Assembly: GCF_020410765.1 (NCBI RefSeq)
Contig: NZ_CP084541.1
Location: 558,001 to 622,000, forward strand
Length of the DNA stretch: 64,000 bases
Source: Streptomyces marincola
GTDB lineage: Bacteria; Actinomycetota; Actinomycetes; Streptomycetales; Streptomycetaceae
Reading direction: 5' to 3'
Shown here: positions 1-8,374 of the stretch, piece by piece
How the letters are laid out: each line of letters begins with the position of its first letter
Numbering within the stretch: position 1 is the stretch's first letter
Position numbers and translations under genes: made by a program
Notes under the pieces: model-generated
What the model was told of the DNA's origin: nothing
The model's input: the letters and a program-made list of their open reading frames with translations, nothing else
The model's database searches: none

Positions 1-189
1 GCGGACGCCGGCCGCGTGGGCCGCGTCGAGCAGCTGGTGGGTGCGGGCCCGCAGCGCCTCGGGCGTGCGCGGCGCGGGCAGGTCGCGGGCCCGCCCGAGG
101 TTGATGTACCCGGGGCGGCCGACGGCGGCGAGGCCGAGCCCGATGCGGGCGGTGCCGGTCGCGGCCGGGGTGAAGCGGGAGAACGCCAT
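1..189 (-). CDS. Aldo/keto reductase, N-terminal fragment (runs off window)
   Basis: The ATG at 187-189 opens a minus-strand frame that continues off the left edge, giving 63 residues. The start, with a TGTARIGLGLAAVGRPGYI-like segment and then LRARTHQLLDAAHAAGVR, resembles the first strand and first helix of Streptomyces aldo/keto reductases, NADPH-dependent TIM-barrel enzymes that reduce carbonyl groups. The catalytic Asp/Tyr/Lys/His residues lie outside the window, so substrate and activity cannot be judged. It has the same orientation as the hydrolase upstream of it, about 85 bp away, and could be cotranscribed. Confidence 0.7.
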   Translation of the reverse strand, partial: MAFSRFTPAATGTARIGLGLAAVGRPGYINLGRARDLPAPRTPEALRARTHQLLDAAHAAGVR

Positions 190-274
190 GCGGTGACCTT
201 CGGAACGTGTGCCGCCCTCGCGGCGGCCTCGGGTGCGTGCCCTCACCGTATCCACCCCGGGCGCCGCGGCCGGC

Positions 275-1084
275 TCAGAGGGTGGCGAGGAAGTCCGCGA
301 CGGCGCGGGCGAAGCCCTCGGGATCCTCGTCGTGGACCCAGTGCCCGCGGCCGGGGAACTCCCGCAGCGTGGTGCGCGGCCGGCGTTCGGCCATCGCGTG
401 GGCCATCGCGGTGGGCAGCACGAAGCTCTCCGTGCCGTGGATCAGCAGCGCGGGGCAGGTCGAGGCGAGCCAGTCGGGCCACCAGTCGCCCATGAGGAGG
501 CGCTGGGACTCCATCAGCTGGTCGTGGTCGAACAGGAAGCCCCAGCCGTCCTCGTACTCGGTCGCGCTCTCCAGGAAGTACCCGGCGTCCGGGATGCCGT
601 GCGCCTCGACGGCCCGGCGCAGTCCGGCGAGCGAGCCCGTGCGCCGCGGCCAGCCGCTGATGTCGAGGACAGGGTTCGCGACGTCCGGCTGCCGGTTGAG
701 CGCCCCGTGGTCCTCGACGATCAGGGCGGCGACCAGCTCGGGGTGACGGGCCGCGAGGCGGAACGCGGTGACCCCGCCCGCGGAGTGCCCGAGCACGACG
801 GCGGGGCCGGCGCCGAGGTCGCGCAGAAACGTTGCCGCGTCCTCAAGGTAGGCGTCGGGGTGCACGTCGCCGTCCCGTCCGCTGCGGCCGTGCGCGCGCT
901 GTTCGAGGGCGATCACCCGGTGGCCGGAGCCGAGCGCGGCGGCCAGGGGCGCGAACATCCGGGCGCGGCCGAAGTGCCCGTGCAGGGCGAGCAGGGGCCG
1001 GCCCGTGCCGCCGAAGTCGGCGTACGCCAGGCGCAGGCCGCGCACGTCGGCGTACCGCAGCGGTACGGATGGCTCGTTCTCCAT
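275..1084 (-). CDS. Alpha/beta hydrolase
   Basis: The 269-residue protein has the alpha/beta-hydrolase fold. An oxyanion-loop HGH lies near residues 35-37. The nucleophile elbow GHSAGG puts the catalytic serine at about residue 101, and the C-terminal GRGHWVH supplies the catalytic histidine. No signal peptide is visible, so a cytosolic esterase or hydrolase is likely, with unknown substrate. An upstream in-frame ATG exists at 1108, but the internal ATG at 1084 has the ribosome site GAAGGG at suitable distance and the family-like N-terminus, so I chose it. It is divergent from the Gfo/Idh/MocA gene; a regulator is not apparent nearby. Confidence 0.85.
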   Translation of the reverse strand: MENEPSVPLRYADVRGLRLAYADFGGTGRPLLALHGHFGRARMFAPLAAALGSGHRVIALEQRAHGRSGRDGDVHPDAYLEDAATFLRDLGAGPAVVLGHSAGGVTAFRLAARHPELVAALIVEDHGALNRQPDVANPVLDISGWPRRTGSLAGLRRAVEAHGIPDAGYFLESATEYEDGWGFLFDHDQLMESQRLLMGDWWPDWLASTCPALLIHGTESFVLPTAMAHAMAERRPRTTLREFPGRGHWVHDEDPEGFARAVADFLATL

Positions 1085-1296
1085 GGTGCTTCCCTTCATC
1101 CCCCGCACGGACGGTGTCCCGGCCGGGACGGCCGGAACGCGGCAGCCGACAATAGCCGGTGGCCGGTGCGGACTTGGGGGCGGGGGCGGCTCCGGCGATC
1201 TTGCTCACGCGGCCCGACCGGGACTGTCACATACGATGATCCTGATTTCTGACGCAGCCGGGGCGTGGACCGCGCGGCACGAACGAGGAGTTGGGC

Positions 1297-2310
1297 ATGG
1301 CGGACGGCGGGAAGGGCGGGGCCGTCGCGGCGGACCGCCCCGTGCGGTGGGGCATCCTGGCGACCGGCGGCATCGCCGCCAAACTGGCCGGGGACCTCGC
1401 GGACCTGCCGGACGCCGAGGTGGCCGCGGTGGCCTCCCGCGCGCCAGGACCGGCCGCGGAGTTCGCCCGGCGGTTCGACATCCCGCGCTCCCACGGCAGT
1501 TGGGCCGACCTCGCGGCCGACCCCGACGTGGACGTGGTGTACGTGGCCACGCCGCACTCGGCGCACCACGCCGCGACGCGCCTGTGCCTCGATGCGGGCA
1601 AGCCGGTCCTGTGCGAGAAGCCGTTCACCCTCACCGCGGCCGAGGCGAAGGACCTGGTCGGCCTGGCCAGGTCCCGCGGCGTCTTCCTGATGGAGGCCAT
1701 GTGGATGAACTGCAACCCGGTGATCCGGCGCATGGCCGACCTGGTGCGGGACGGAGCGATCGGCGAAATCCGCACGATTCACGCGGACTTCGGCATCGGC
1801 GGGCCGCTCGACCCGGGCCACCGGCTGCTCGACCCCGCCCTCGGCGGCGGCGCGCTGCTCGACCTGGGCGTGTACCCCGTGTCCTTCGCGCACCTGCTGC
1901 TCGGTGAGCCGTCGGAGGTCGCGGCGTGGGCCCGGCTGCGCGACGGGGTCGACGAGAACACCGGGATGCTGCTCGGCCACGCCTCGGGCGCGGTGGCCGC
2001 GCTGACCTGCTCGCTGGTCGCGGACACCGCGCGCACGGCGTCCGTGACGGGCACCGGCGGCCGGATCGAGTTCCCCCGCGGCTTCTTCCACCCCGAGCGG
2101 TTCGTGCTGCACCGGGACGGCCGCGAGCCCGAGGAGTTCTCGGGGCCCGGCCCCGCCGGTTCGTTCGCGCACCAGGCGGCCGAGGTCATGCGCTGCCTGC
2201 GGGCCGGTGAGACCGAGTCGCCGCTGGTGCCGCTGGACGACAGCCTGGCCGTGATGCGCACCTTGGACGCGGTCAGGGACCGCATCGGCCTGCGCTACCC
2301 GGGCGAGTAG
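1297..2310 (+). CDS. Gfo/Idh/MocA family NAD(P)-dependent oxidoreductase
   Basis: The 337-residue protein begins with a Rossmann nucleotide-binding segment (WGILATGGIAAKLAGDL, about 18-34). It has the family EKP motif (CEKPF, about residues 106-110), where the lysine normally contacts the sugar substrate. The C-terminal half matches the alpha/beta substrate domain of Gfo/Idh/MocA and trans-dihydrodiol dehydrogenase-like proteins. The probable reaction is NAD(P)-linked oxidation or reduction of a sugar, inositol or dihydrodiol; the substrate is unknown. ATG 1297 is preceded six bases upstream by GAGGAG, better placed than the in-frame TTG at 1291. It stands alone and is followed by a strong palindrome. 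Confidence 0.85.
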   Translation: MADGGKGGAVAADRPVRWGILATGGIAAKLAGDLADLPDAEVAAVASRAPGPAAEFARRFDIPRSHGSWADLAADPDVDVVYVATPHSAHHAATRLCLDAGKPVLCEKPFTLTAAEAKDLVGLARSRGVFLMEAMWMNCNPVIRRMADLVRDGAIGEIRTIHADFGIGGPLDPGHRLLDPALGGGALLDLGVYPVSFAHLLLGEPSEVAAWARLRDGVDENTGMLLGHASGAVAALTCSLVADTARTASVTGTGGRIEFPRGFFHPERFVLHRDGREPEEFSGPGPAGSFAHQAAEVMRCLRAGETESPLVPLDDSLAVMRTLDAVRDRIGLRYPGE

Positions 2311-2317
2311 CGCGCGG

Positions 2318-2347
2318 TGCCGCGGCGGCCGGCCGGCCGCCGCGGCA
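2318..2347. terminator. Bidirectional terminator: 30-bp perfect palindrome
   Basis: Two 15-bp arms, 2318-2332 (TGCCGCGGCGGCCGG) and 2333-2347, are perfect reverse complements with no spacer. The element sits in the 48-bp gap between the convergent ends of the oxidoreductase (2310) and argH (2359). Streptomyces terminators are often GC hairpins without U-tracts, so a two-way terminator is the likeliest role. Confidence 0.7.
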
Positions 2348-2358
2348 TCCCCGTGGCT

Positions 2359-3801
2359 TCAGCCCGCGACCGGCCCCGCGGGCCGCCGCGCCCACTCCAG
2401 CTGGCGCGCCAGGTCCTCCTTGGCCTCGCGCAGCTGCACGGCCACGGCCGCGGGCGCGGTGCCGCCCCTGGCGTCGCGCGCGGCCAGGGCGCCCTCCACG
2501 GTCAGCACGGTGCGGACCTCGGGCGTGAGGTGCGGGGAGATCTTCGCGAACTGCTCGTCGGTCAGCGCGTCGAGCTCGATGCCCTCCGCCTCGCAGACCC
2601 TGACGCACTCCCCCGCGACCTCGTGGGCCACCCGGAACGGCACGCCGCGCTTGACGAGCCACTCGGCGACGTCCGTGGCGAGCGAGAAGCCGGCCGGCGC
2701 CAGTTCCGCCATGCGCTCCCGGTTGACCTTCAGGGTGGCGATCATGCCGGTGAACGCCGGGAGCAGGATCTCCAGCTGGTCGCAGGAGTCGAAGACCGGC
2801 TCCTTGTCCTCCTGGAGGTCCCGGTTGTACGCGAGCGGCAGCGCCTTGAGCGTGGCGAGCAGACCCGTCAGGTTGCCGATGAGGCGTCCCGACTTGCCCC
2901 TGGCCAGCTCCGCGATGTCCGGGTTCTTCTTCTGCGGCATGATCGAACTGCCGGTGGAGAACGAGTCGTGCAGGGTGACGAAGGAGAACTCCTTCGTGTT
3001 CCACACGATGACCTCCTCCGCGATCCGGGAGATGTCCACGCCGGCCATCGCCGTGATGAACGCGAACTCGGCGACGAAGTCGCGGGATGAGGTGCCGTCG
3101 ATGGAGTTCGCCGCGGAGCCGCCCTCGAAACCGAGGTCGCGGGCCACGGCCTCCGGGTCGAGGCCGAGCGAGGAGCCGGCCAGCGCCCCCGAGCCGTAGG
3201 GCGAGACGGCCGTGCGGGCGTCCCACTGCCGCAGGCGCTCGGCGTTCCTGCTCAGGGCCTGGACGTGCGCCAGGACGTGGTGCGAGAACAGCACGGGCTG
3301 CGCGTGCTGGAAGTGCGTGCGCCCGGGCATGGGCACGTCGGGGTGCGCCTCGGCGAGGCCGATCAGGGCGCCCTGGAGCTCGGCCAGCAGACCGGCGACG
3401 ATCCGCGCGTGGTCCCGCAGGTACATCCGGAAGAGCGTGGCGACCTGGTCGTTGCGCGACCGCCCGGCGCGCAGCTTGCCGCCGAGCTCAGGGCCGAGCC
3501 GCTCGATCAGCCCGCGTTCGAGCGCGGTGTGCACGTCCTCGTCGGCCACGGTGCCGGTGAACGCGCCGCTCTCCACGTCGGCGGCGAGCCGGTCGAGGCC
3601 GGCCAGCATCCGATCGAGCTCCTCGGCGGTCAGCAGCCCCGCCCGGTGCAGGACCCTGGCGTGGGCCCGCGAGCCCGCGATGTCGTAGGGCGCGAGGCGC
3701 CAGTCGAAGTGGACGGAGGCGCTCAGCCGTTCGAGGGCCTCGGCCGGTCCGTGCGCGAACCGGCCGCCCCACAGCCGCACCTCGGGCTGGTCGGCACTCA
3801 C
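2359..3801 (-). CDS. argH: Argininosuccinate lyase
   Basis: ArgH cleaves argininosuccinate to arginine and fumarate, the last step of arginine biosynthesis. The 480-residue length is typical. The fumarase/aspartase superfamily signature GSSIMPQKKNPD is at about residues 284-295. Other conserved blocks are LWGGRF near the N-terminus, RSRNDQV near 114-120 and a THFQHAQP block near 162-169. The start overlaps the argG stop by 4 bp (3798-3801, ATGA), so the two are almost certainly one translationally coupled operon driven from the ArgR-type promoter ahead of argG. Confidence 0.98.
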   Translation of the reverse strand: MSADQPEVRLWGGRFAHGPAEALERLSASVHFDWRLAPYDIAGSRAHARVLHRAGLLTAEELDRMLAGLDRLAADVESGAFTGTVADEDVHTALERGLIERLGPELGGKLRAGRSRNDQVATLFRMYLRDHARIVAGLLAELQGALIGLAEAHPDVPMPGRTHFQHAQPVLFSHHVLAHVQALSRNAERLRQWDARTAVSPYGSGALAGSSLGLDPEAVARDLGFEGGSAANSIDGTSSRDFVAEFAFITAMAGVDISRIAEEVIVWNTKEFSFVTLHDSFSTGSSIMPQKKNPDIAELARGKSGRLIGNLTGLLATLKALPLAYNRDLQEDKEPVFDSCDQLEILLPAFTGMIATLKVNRERMAELAPAGFSLATDVAEWLVKRGVPFRVAHEVAGECVRVCEAEGIELDALTDEQFAKISPHLTPEVRTVLTVEGALAARDARGGTAPAAVAVQLREAKEDLARQLEWARRPAGPVAG

Positions 3802-4994
3802 TGGGCGAGGTCCCGCCGCGCCGCGATCTTGGTGGACAGGCCGAAGATGTCGATGAAGCCCTTGGCCTGCGACTGGTCGAAGGTGTCGCCGGTGTCGTAC
3901 GTCGCCAGGCTGAAGTCGTACAGCGACTCGCCGGAGCGCCGCCCGGTGACCACGGCGCGCCCGCCGTGCAGCGTCATCCGGATGTCACCGCTGACGTGCT
4001 CGTTCGCCTCTTCCACGAAGCCGTCGAGCGCCCGCTTCAGCGGCGAGTACCACAGGCCGTCGTAGACCAGCTCGGACCAGCGCTGCTCGACCTGCCGCTT
4101 GTAGCGGGCCAGCTCGCGCTCGACCGTGACGTTCTCCAGCTCCTGGTGCGCGGTGATCAGCGCGATGGCGCCGGGTGCCTCGTAGACCTCGCGGGACTTG
4201 ATGCCCACCAGGCGGTCCTCGACGATGTCGATGCGGCCCACGCCCTGCGCGCCGGCCCGCTCGTTCAGCTCCTGCACGGCCTGGAGGACGCTGACGGCCC
4301 GGCCGTCGACGGCCACGGGAACGCCCCGCTCGAAGGTGATGACCACCTCGTCGGCTTCCCTGGGGGTCGCCGGGTTCTGCGTGTACTCGTAGATGTCCTC
4401 GATCGGCCCGTTCCAGATGTCCTCAAGGAAGCCGGTCTCGATGGCGCGGCCGAAGACGTTGGCGTCGATGGAGTAGGGCGACTTCTTGCTGGTGGCGATC
4501 GGCAGGCCCTTGCTCTCGGCGAACGCGATGGCCTTGTCCCGGGTCATGGCGTAGTCCCGGACGGGCGCGATGCACGTGAGGTCGGGGGCCAGGGAGGAGA
4601 TGCCGGCCTCGAACCTGACCTGGTCGTTCCCCTTGCCGGTGCAGCCGTGCGCCACGGTGTCGGCGCCGTGCTTGCGGGCCGCGGCGACGAGGTGCTTGAC
4701 GATCACGGGCCGCGAGAGGGCGGAGACGAGCGGGTAGCGGTCCATGTAGAGGCCGTTGGCCTTGATCGCCGGCAGGCAGTACTCCTGCGCGAACTCGTCC
4801 TTCGCGTCGACGACCTCCGCCTCGACGGCACCGCAGGCGAGCGCGCGCTTGCGGATGACATCCAGGCTCTCGCCGCCCTGGCCGACGTCGACGGCGACGG
4901 CGACGACCTCGGCGCCGGTCGCCTCGGCGATCCAGCCGATGCAGACAGATGTGTCCAGGCCGCCGGAGTAGGCGAGCACGACGCGCTGGGTCAC
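3798..4994 (-). CDS. argG: Argininosuccinate synthase
   Basis: ArgG condenses citrulline and aspartate using ATP. The 398-residue protein carries the N-type ATP pyrophosphatase P-loop AYSGGLDTS (about residues 8-16) and the usual family blocks (HGCTGKGNDQVRFE, ITFERGVPV). The GTG start at 4992-4994 is preceded six bases upstream by AAGGAG. It is the first gene of an argG-argH operon with a 4-bp overlap. A bipartite palindromic motif at 5010-5037 lies just ahead of the ribosome site, consistent with arginine-responsive repression. Confidence 0.98.
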   Translation of the reverse strand: MTQRVVLAYSGGLDTSVCIGWIAEATGAEVVAVAVDVGQGGESLDVIRKRALACGAVEAEVVDAKDEFAQEYCLPAIKANGLYMDRYPLVSALSRPVIVKHLVAAARKHGADTVAHGCTGKGNDQVRFEAGISSLAPDLTCIAPVRDYAMTRDKAIAFAESKGLPIATSKKSPYSIDANVFGRAIETGFLEDIWNGPIEDIYEYTQNPATPREADEVVITFERGVPVAVDGRAVSVLQAVQELNERAGAQGVGRIDIVEDRLVGIKSREVYEAPGAIALITAHQELENVTVERELARYKRQVEQRWSELVYDGLWYSPLKRALDGFVEEANEHVSGDIRMTLHGGRAVVTGRRSGESLYDFSLATYDTGDTFDQSQAKGFIDIFGLSTKIAARRDLAQ

Positions 4995-5009
4995 GGTGTC
5001 TCCTTAGGA

Positions 5010-5037
5010 TGCATACGCTGACTGGAATAAGTATGCA
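5010..5037. promoter_or_regulatory. Putative ArgR operator (ARG box) of argGH
   Basis: TGCATAC at 5010-5016 and GTATGCA at 5031-5037 are exact inverted copies separated by 14 bp, directly upstream of the argG ribosome site. Within them, ATACGC (5013) and TATGCA (5032) are 19 bp apart, exactly as in the argC promoter (12711 and 12730). ArgR is encoded in this window. The AT-rich TGCATA half-sites resemble bacterial ARG boxes. Assignment is by motif; binding has not been shown. Confidence 0.7.
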
Positions 5038-5383
5038 GGGTGTCGCATGGTTCGTCAATTCGCCAGGTCGGCGGCCCGAGAACGCGGCCTCGCCGCGGAG
5101 AGACCGCGGAAAAGCGGTCGCGCGGCGGGAGCCGCCCGGGCGAGCATGGACGCGCGACGACGCCTGGGGGACGCATGGGGGAATCGCCGCGGGCCGCGGC
5201 GGCCGGGACGGGAGGGACCGCCGGGGACGGGGGTACCTCCCGGGTGTCCGCCGCGCTCGGCCCGCGCGGGGGCGCACCGGCCCGGACGGCCTCTCCCAGG
5301 CGATCGCGCCCTTCACCAGCCGAACCGACGCCAGGGCCGCGGATCCCGGGGACGGGCGCCCGCGGCCGGAGAGGACACACCAC
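5038..5383. other. Intergenic region, no gene recognised
   Basis: This 346-bp stretch separates divergent argG and the acetyltransferase gene. Apart from the argG operator at its left edge and the ribosome site for the gene at 5384, I see no conserved protein, RNA gene or strong hairpin. The frame of the next gene stays open leftward through it, but the implied peptide is low-complexity Arg/Gly/Pro and is not like the family. Confidence 0.5.
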
Positions 5384-5950
5384 GTGCTCAGTCATCCCCT
5401 CGGCCCCGAGGCCCGCCTCGGCCCGCTCGAACCCTGGCAGGCCGAGGAGCTCGCGGCCTACACCGACCGCGCGCGGGACCACCTGGCGCCGTGGCTGCCC
5501 TGGACCCGGTCGGTGACGGACGCCGATTCGGCGCGGCGCTTCCTGCGGCGGTTCGCCGAGAGCCAGGCGGCGGACGGGCCGCGCCTGTACGGCATCTGGC
5601 TGTCGGGCGAACTGGTCGGCGGCATGATGTACCGGTTGTTCGACGCCCGGCAGGGATCGTGCGAGCTCGGCGCCTGGCTGTCGCCCGGGGCTGAGGGCCG
5701 CGGGCTGGTGACCGGGGCGGCCACGGCCATGATCGACTGGGCCGTGCGGACGCGGGGACTGGCGCGGGTCGAGTGGCTGGTGAGTCCGGACAACGTGCGG
5801 AGCATCGCCGTGGCCCGGCGCCTCGGCATGACGCACGAGGGCACGCTGCGCAGCGTTTTCGAAATGGACGGAAAGCGGCATGACCTGGAGGTTTGGGCGG
5901 TGCTCGGCGAGGAATGGCGGCAGCGTGCGGCCCCTCACTCGATCGGGTGA
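5384..5950 (+). CDS. GNAT-family N-acetyltransferase (RimJ/RimL-like)
   Basis: The 188-residue protein resembles ribosomal-protein-alanine/serine acetyltransferases. The central LGAWLSPGAEGRGLVTGAA has the acetyl-CoA pyrophosphate-binding pattern (R/Q-x-x-G-x-G/A). The following RVEWLVSPDNVRSIAVARRLG is the typical strand-helix block, and a C-terminal LEVWAVLGEEW completes the fold. Probable role: acetyl transfer from acetyl-CoA to a protein N-terminus or small amine. GTG 5384 has a GGAGAGGA ribosome site eight bases upstream and gives the normal family length. The frame is open further upstream, but that extension is low complexity. Confidence 0.85.
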   Translation: MLSHPLGPEARLGPLEPWQAEELAAYTDRARDHLAPWLPWTRSVTDADSARRFLRRFAESQAADGPRLYGIWLSGELVGGMMYRLFDARQGSCELGAWLSPGAEGRGLVTGAATAMIDWAVRTRGLARVEWLVSPDNVRSIAVARRLGMTHEGTLRSVFEMDGKRHDLEVWAVLGEEWRQRAAPHSIG

Positions 5951-6145
5951 TTAGCGGACGGCCGGCGCGGCAGCGCGGAGCCTTTGGCCTGAGAAGAACT
6001 CCAGGTCAGCTCGGCTGGCTCCCCGCCTGAGGGCGCGAGGTTGCCCCCGTGGGGCGCACGGCGATTCCCGAACGCGCCTTCCAGCGCTCCCCTCGCCCGG
6101 TCAAGCTGGCCGCATGATCAGCGATCGGTATGAGGGGGTGCGGGG
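5951..6145. other. Intergenic region upstream of the polyprenyl synthetase pair
   Basis: 195 bp without a recognisable gene. It must hold the promoter for the following plus-strand pair. The segment TGATCAGCGATCGGTATGA (about 6115-6133) is less GC-rich than its surroundings and includes TATGAG, a possible -10 element, but no convincing -35 partner was seen. Confidence 0.3.
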
Positions 6146-6622
6146 ATGACCGCGGCTCCCGGCCCGCCCGCGCCGACCGGGCGGTTCCGGCGCCCCGCAC
6201 GGCGGCCCGCGCCCCCGCGCCCTGGGGGAGCCGCGGTGGGGCCGCCGCCGCGGGGAACGGTCACGTCCGCTGTCACGTTGGGGCAGGTGCCGGGCCAGGG
6301 CGCCGGCGGCACGACCCGTTCCCCGTGGTACGCCCCGCCCGTCGAGGAGGTGAACGCCGCCATCCGGAGCCTCCCGTTGCCCGGCCCCCGCCCACGCGGC
6401 ACCGGCCCCGCGCCGCGGTCGGGCCGCGCGCGGGTCCGGCCCGACGGCCCCGCGGGGGCGTGCCCCGAGGCGTCGTGGGGCGCGGATGGGGGGCGCGTCC
6501 GCGTGCGGGGCGAGGCCGTCCGCACGGTTCCCGGGAGCCGCGCCGCCGAAGCGCCGCGAGAGGCCGCCCTGGCCCTCACCGAGCAAGCCCACGAAGCGGA
6601 GGAACCGGAGGCCCTGCCATGA
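6146..6622 (+). CDS. Hypothetical Pro/Arg/Ala-rich, probably disordered protein
   Basis: This 158-codon frame ends in a TGA that overlaps the ATG of the polyprenyl synthetase (ATGA at 6619-6622), the usual arrangement for translational coupling. By hand count about 12% of its third positions are A/T against about 26% of second positions, the ordering expected of real coding frames here. The region is extremely GC-rich, so this is weak support. The product is low complexity apart from a short WYAPPVEEVNAAIRSLPLPG stretch. No family is recognised, and there is no signal peptide or membrane segment. It could be a disordered partner of the next enzyme, or spurious. Confidence 0.4.
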   Translation: MTAAPGPPAPTGRFRRPARRPAPPRPGGAAVGPPPRGTVTSAVTLGQVPGQGAGGTTRSPWYAPPVEEVNAAIRSLPLPGPRPRGTGPAPRSGRARVRPDGPAGACPEASWGADGGRVRVRGEAVRTVPGSRAAEAPREAALALTEQAHEAEEPEALP

Positions 6623-7701
6623 CCACCGTCCCCCACACAGCGGACGAGCACCACACAGCTCTCGACTCGTTGCGCCGGGCGCGCGAGTTGCTCGACCCGG
6701 CACTGCGCACCTGGGTGCACCGCCTGCCCGCTCCCGTCGCACGGGTCGCCTCGTACCACTTCGGCTGGACCGACGCCGCGGGTCGGCCCGACAGCGCGCC
6801 CGCGGGCAAGGCCCTGCGGCCCGCGCTCGTGTTCGGCTGCGCCGAGGCCGTCGGCGCAGCCCCCGAGGACGCGGTGGGGCCGGCCGTCGCCGTGGAGCTC
6901 GTGCACAACTTCTCGCTGCTGCACGACGACATCCTCGACGGCGACACCACCCGGAGGCACCGGACCACCGCCTGGGCGGTGTTCGGCTCCTCGGCCGCGC
7001 TGCTCGCGGGGGACGCGCTGCTGATCCACGCGGGACGCGTGCTCACCGAGCAGCCCGCCGGGCTCGCGAGCCTCACCGGCATCCGCTGGCTCAGCGAGGC
7101 CACCACCCAGTTGATCGAGGGCGAGCAGACCGACATCTCGTTCGAGGAACGCACGCAGGTGACGCTGGCCGAGTGCCTGGCGATGACCGAGCGCAAGACG
7201 GCGGCGCTGCTGGCCTGTTCGTGCGCCCTCGGGGCGCTGTGGGGCGGCGGGTCGCCCGAGGCCATCGAGGCGATGCGCCGCTTCGGCACCCACCTCGGCA
7301 TGGCGTTCCAGCTCACCGACGACCTGCTCGGCATCTGGGGCGACCCGGCCGTCACCGGCAAACCGGCGGGTGCCGACCTGGTCAGCCGCAAGAAGTCGCT
7401 GCCCGTGGTCGCCGCCCTCGATTCCGGCACGCCCGCCGCCCGGCGGCTCGCCGAGCTGTACCTGCCGGGCGGCGGGGCCTCCGGGGCGGACGGCGGGCGG
7501 GGGCGGGAGGCGCCGGATCCCGAGCTGACGGCCCGCCTCGCGGGCCTGGTCGAGGAGGCGGGCGGCAGGGCCTGGGCGGAGCAGGCGGCGCAGGAGGAGC
7601 TGCGGTTGGCGCTCCAGTGCCTGGACGCGGCCCGTCCCGAACCCGCCGCGGGCGAACGGCTCGCCGCGCTCGCCCGGCTCGCCTGCCGCAGGGACCGCTG
7701 A
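6619..7701 (+). CDS. Polyprenyl (isoprenyl diphosphate) synthetase
   Basis: The 360-residue trans-isoprenyl diphosphate synthase condenses isopentenyl diphosphate with an allylic diphosphate. The first Asp-rich motif DDILD is at residues 103-107 and the second, DDLLGIWGD, at 234-242; both bind Mg-diphosphate. GKALRPAL near 63-70 binds IPP. A phenylalanine five residues before the first motif would favour a short to medium chain (inference). The N-terminal SYHFGWTD...GKALRPA segment resembles the polyprenyl transferases linked to family 2 encapsulins, but no shell gene is present. ATG 6619 has GGAGG seven bases upstream. The gene sits inside the arginine region, between argGH and argR, and looks like an accessory insertion. 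Confidence 0.88.
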   Translation: MTTVPHTADEHHTALDSLRRARELLDPALRTWVHRLPAPVARVASYHFGWTDAAGRPDSAPAGKALRPALVFGCAEAVGAAPEDAVGPAVAVELVHNFSLLHDDILDGDTTRRHRTTAWAVFGSSAALLAGDALLIHAGRVLTEQPAGLASLTGIRWLSEATTQLIEGEQTDISFEERTQVTLAECLAMTERKTAALLACSCALGALWGGGSPEAIEAMRRFGTHLGMAFQLTDDLLGIWGDPAVTGKPAGADLVSRKKSLPVVAALDSGTPAARRLAELYLPGGGASGADGGRGREAPDPELTARLAGLVEEAGGRAWAEQAAQEELRLALQCLDAARPEPAAGERLAALARLACRRDR

Positions 7702-7773
7702 GCGGACGGGCCGCCCGGAGGGCACGGTGCGACTGGGGGGCGCCCGGGAGGGGAGGGCGAGGCCGGGGGGCGG

Positions 7774-8358
7774 TCAGCCCTCCGGCTCCTCCTTCCCCTT
7801 CTGGGCCAGCCGCAGAAGGTGGTCGGCCAGGGACTGGCCGCCCGCCGGGTCGCGGCTGATCAGCAGCAGCGTGTCGTCGCCCGCGATGGTGCCCAGGATG
7901 TCGTGGACCTCCGCCTGGTCGATGGCGGAGGCCAGGAACTGGGCGGCGCCCGGCGGGGTGCGCAGCACGACCAGGTTCGCCGACGCCTCGGCCGAGATCA
8001 GCAGTTCCCCGGCGAGCCTGGCCATCCGCTCCTCCTTGGCCGACTCCCCGAGCGGCACCCGGGGCGTGCGGTAGCCGCCCTCGCTCGGCACGGCGTAGAT
8101 CAGCTCACCGCCGGTGTTGCGGATCTTCACCGCGCCGAGTTCGTCGAGGTCCCGGCTGAGTGTCGCCTGGGTGACGGTCAGCCCGTCGTCGGCGAGGAGC
8201 TTCGCCAACTGGCTCTGCGACCGCACCGGCTGGCGGTTGAGGATGTCGACGATGCGGCGGTGCCGTGCCGCGCGGGTCTGCGGCACGGCGGGGCCCGCCG
8301 CGGACGCGGCGGCTCTGGCGCGCGGCGACGCCGGTGCGGCACCCGACTCCTCGGTCAC
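7774..8358 (-). CDS. argR: Arginine repressor
   Basis: The 194-residue ArgR/AhrC-type regulator has an N-terminal winged helix with TQATLSRDLDELGAVK (about 73-88) as recognition region. Its C-terminal oligomerisation/arginine-binding core contains DILGTIAGDDTLLLI. An extra Ala/Pro-rich N-terminal tail of about 30 residues precedes the DNA-binding domain, which is common in Streptomyces. With arginine as corepressor it should repress the arg promoters at 5010-5037 and 12711-12735. The GTG start lies 16 bp after the argD stop, making it the last gene of argCJBDR and so probably autoregulated. Confidence 0.97.
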   Translation of the reverse strand: MTEESGAAPASPRARAAASAAGPAVPQTRAARHRRIVDILNRQPVRSQSQLAKLLADDGLTVTQATLSRDLDELGAVKIRNTGGELIYAVPSEGGYRTPRVPLGESAKEERMARLAGELLISAEASANLVVLRTPPGAAQFLASAIDQAEVHDILGTIAGDDTLLLISRDPAGGQSLADHLLRLAQKGKEEPEG

Positions 8359-8374
8359 GTTCTCTCTCCCGTGC

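Noticed and set aside
4949..5383. N-terminal extension of the acetyltransferase at 5384
   Set aside because: The frame is open but overlaps argG and encodes low-complexity Arg/Gly/Pro; the GTG at 5384 has a good ribosome site and gives family length.
6006..6742. Minus-strand ORFs in 6.0-7.7 kb
   Set aside because: They mirror the polyprenyl synthetase on the other strand and contain no recognisable domain.
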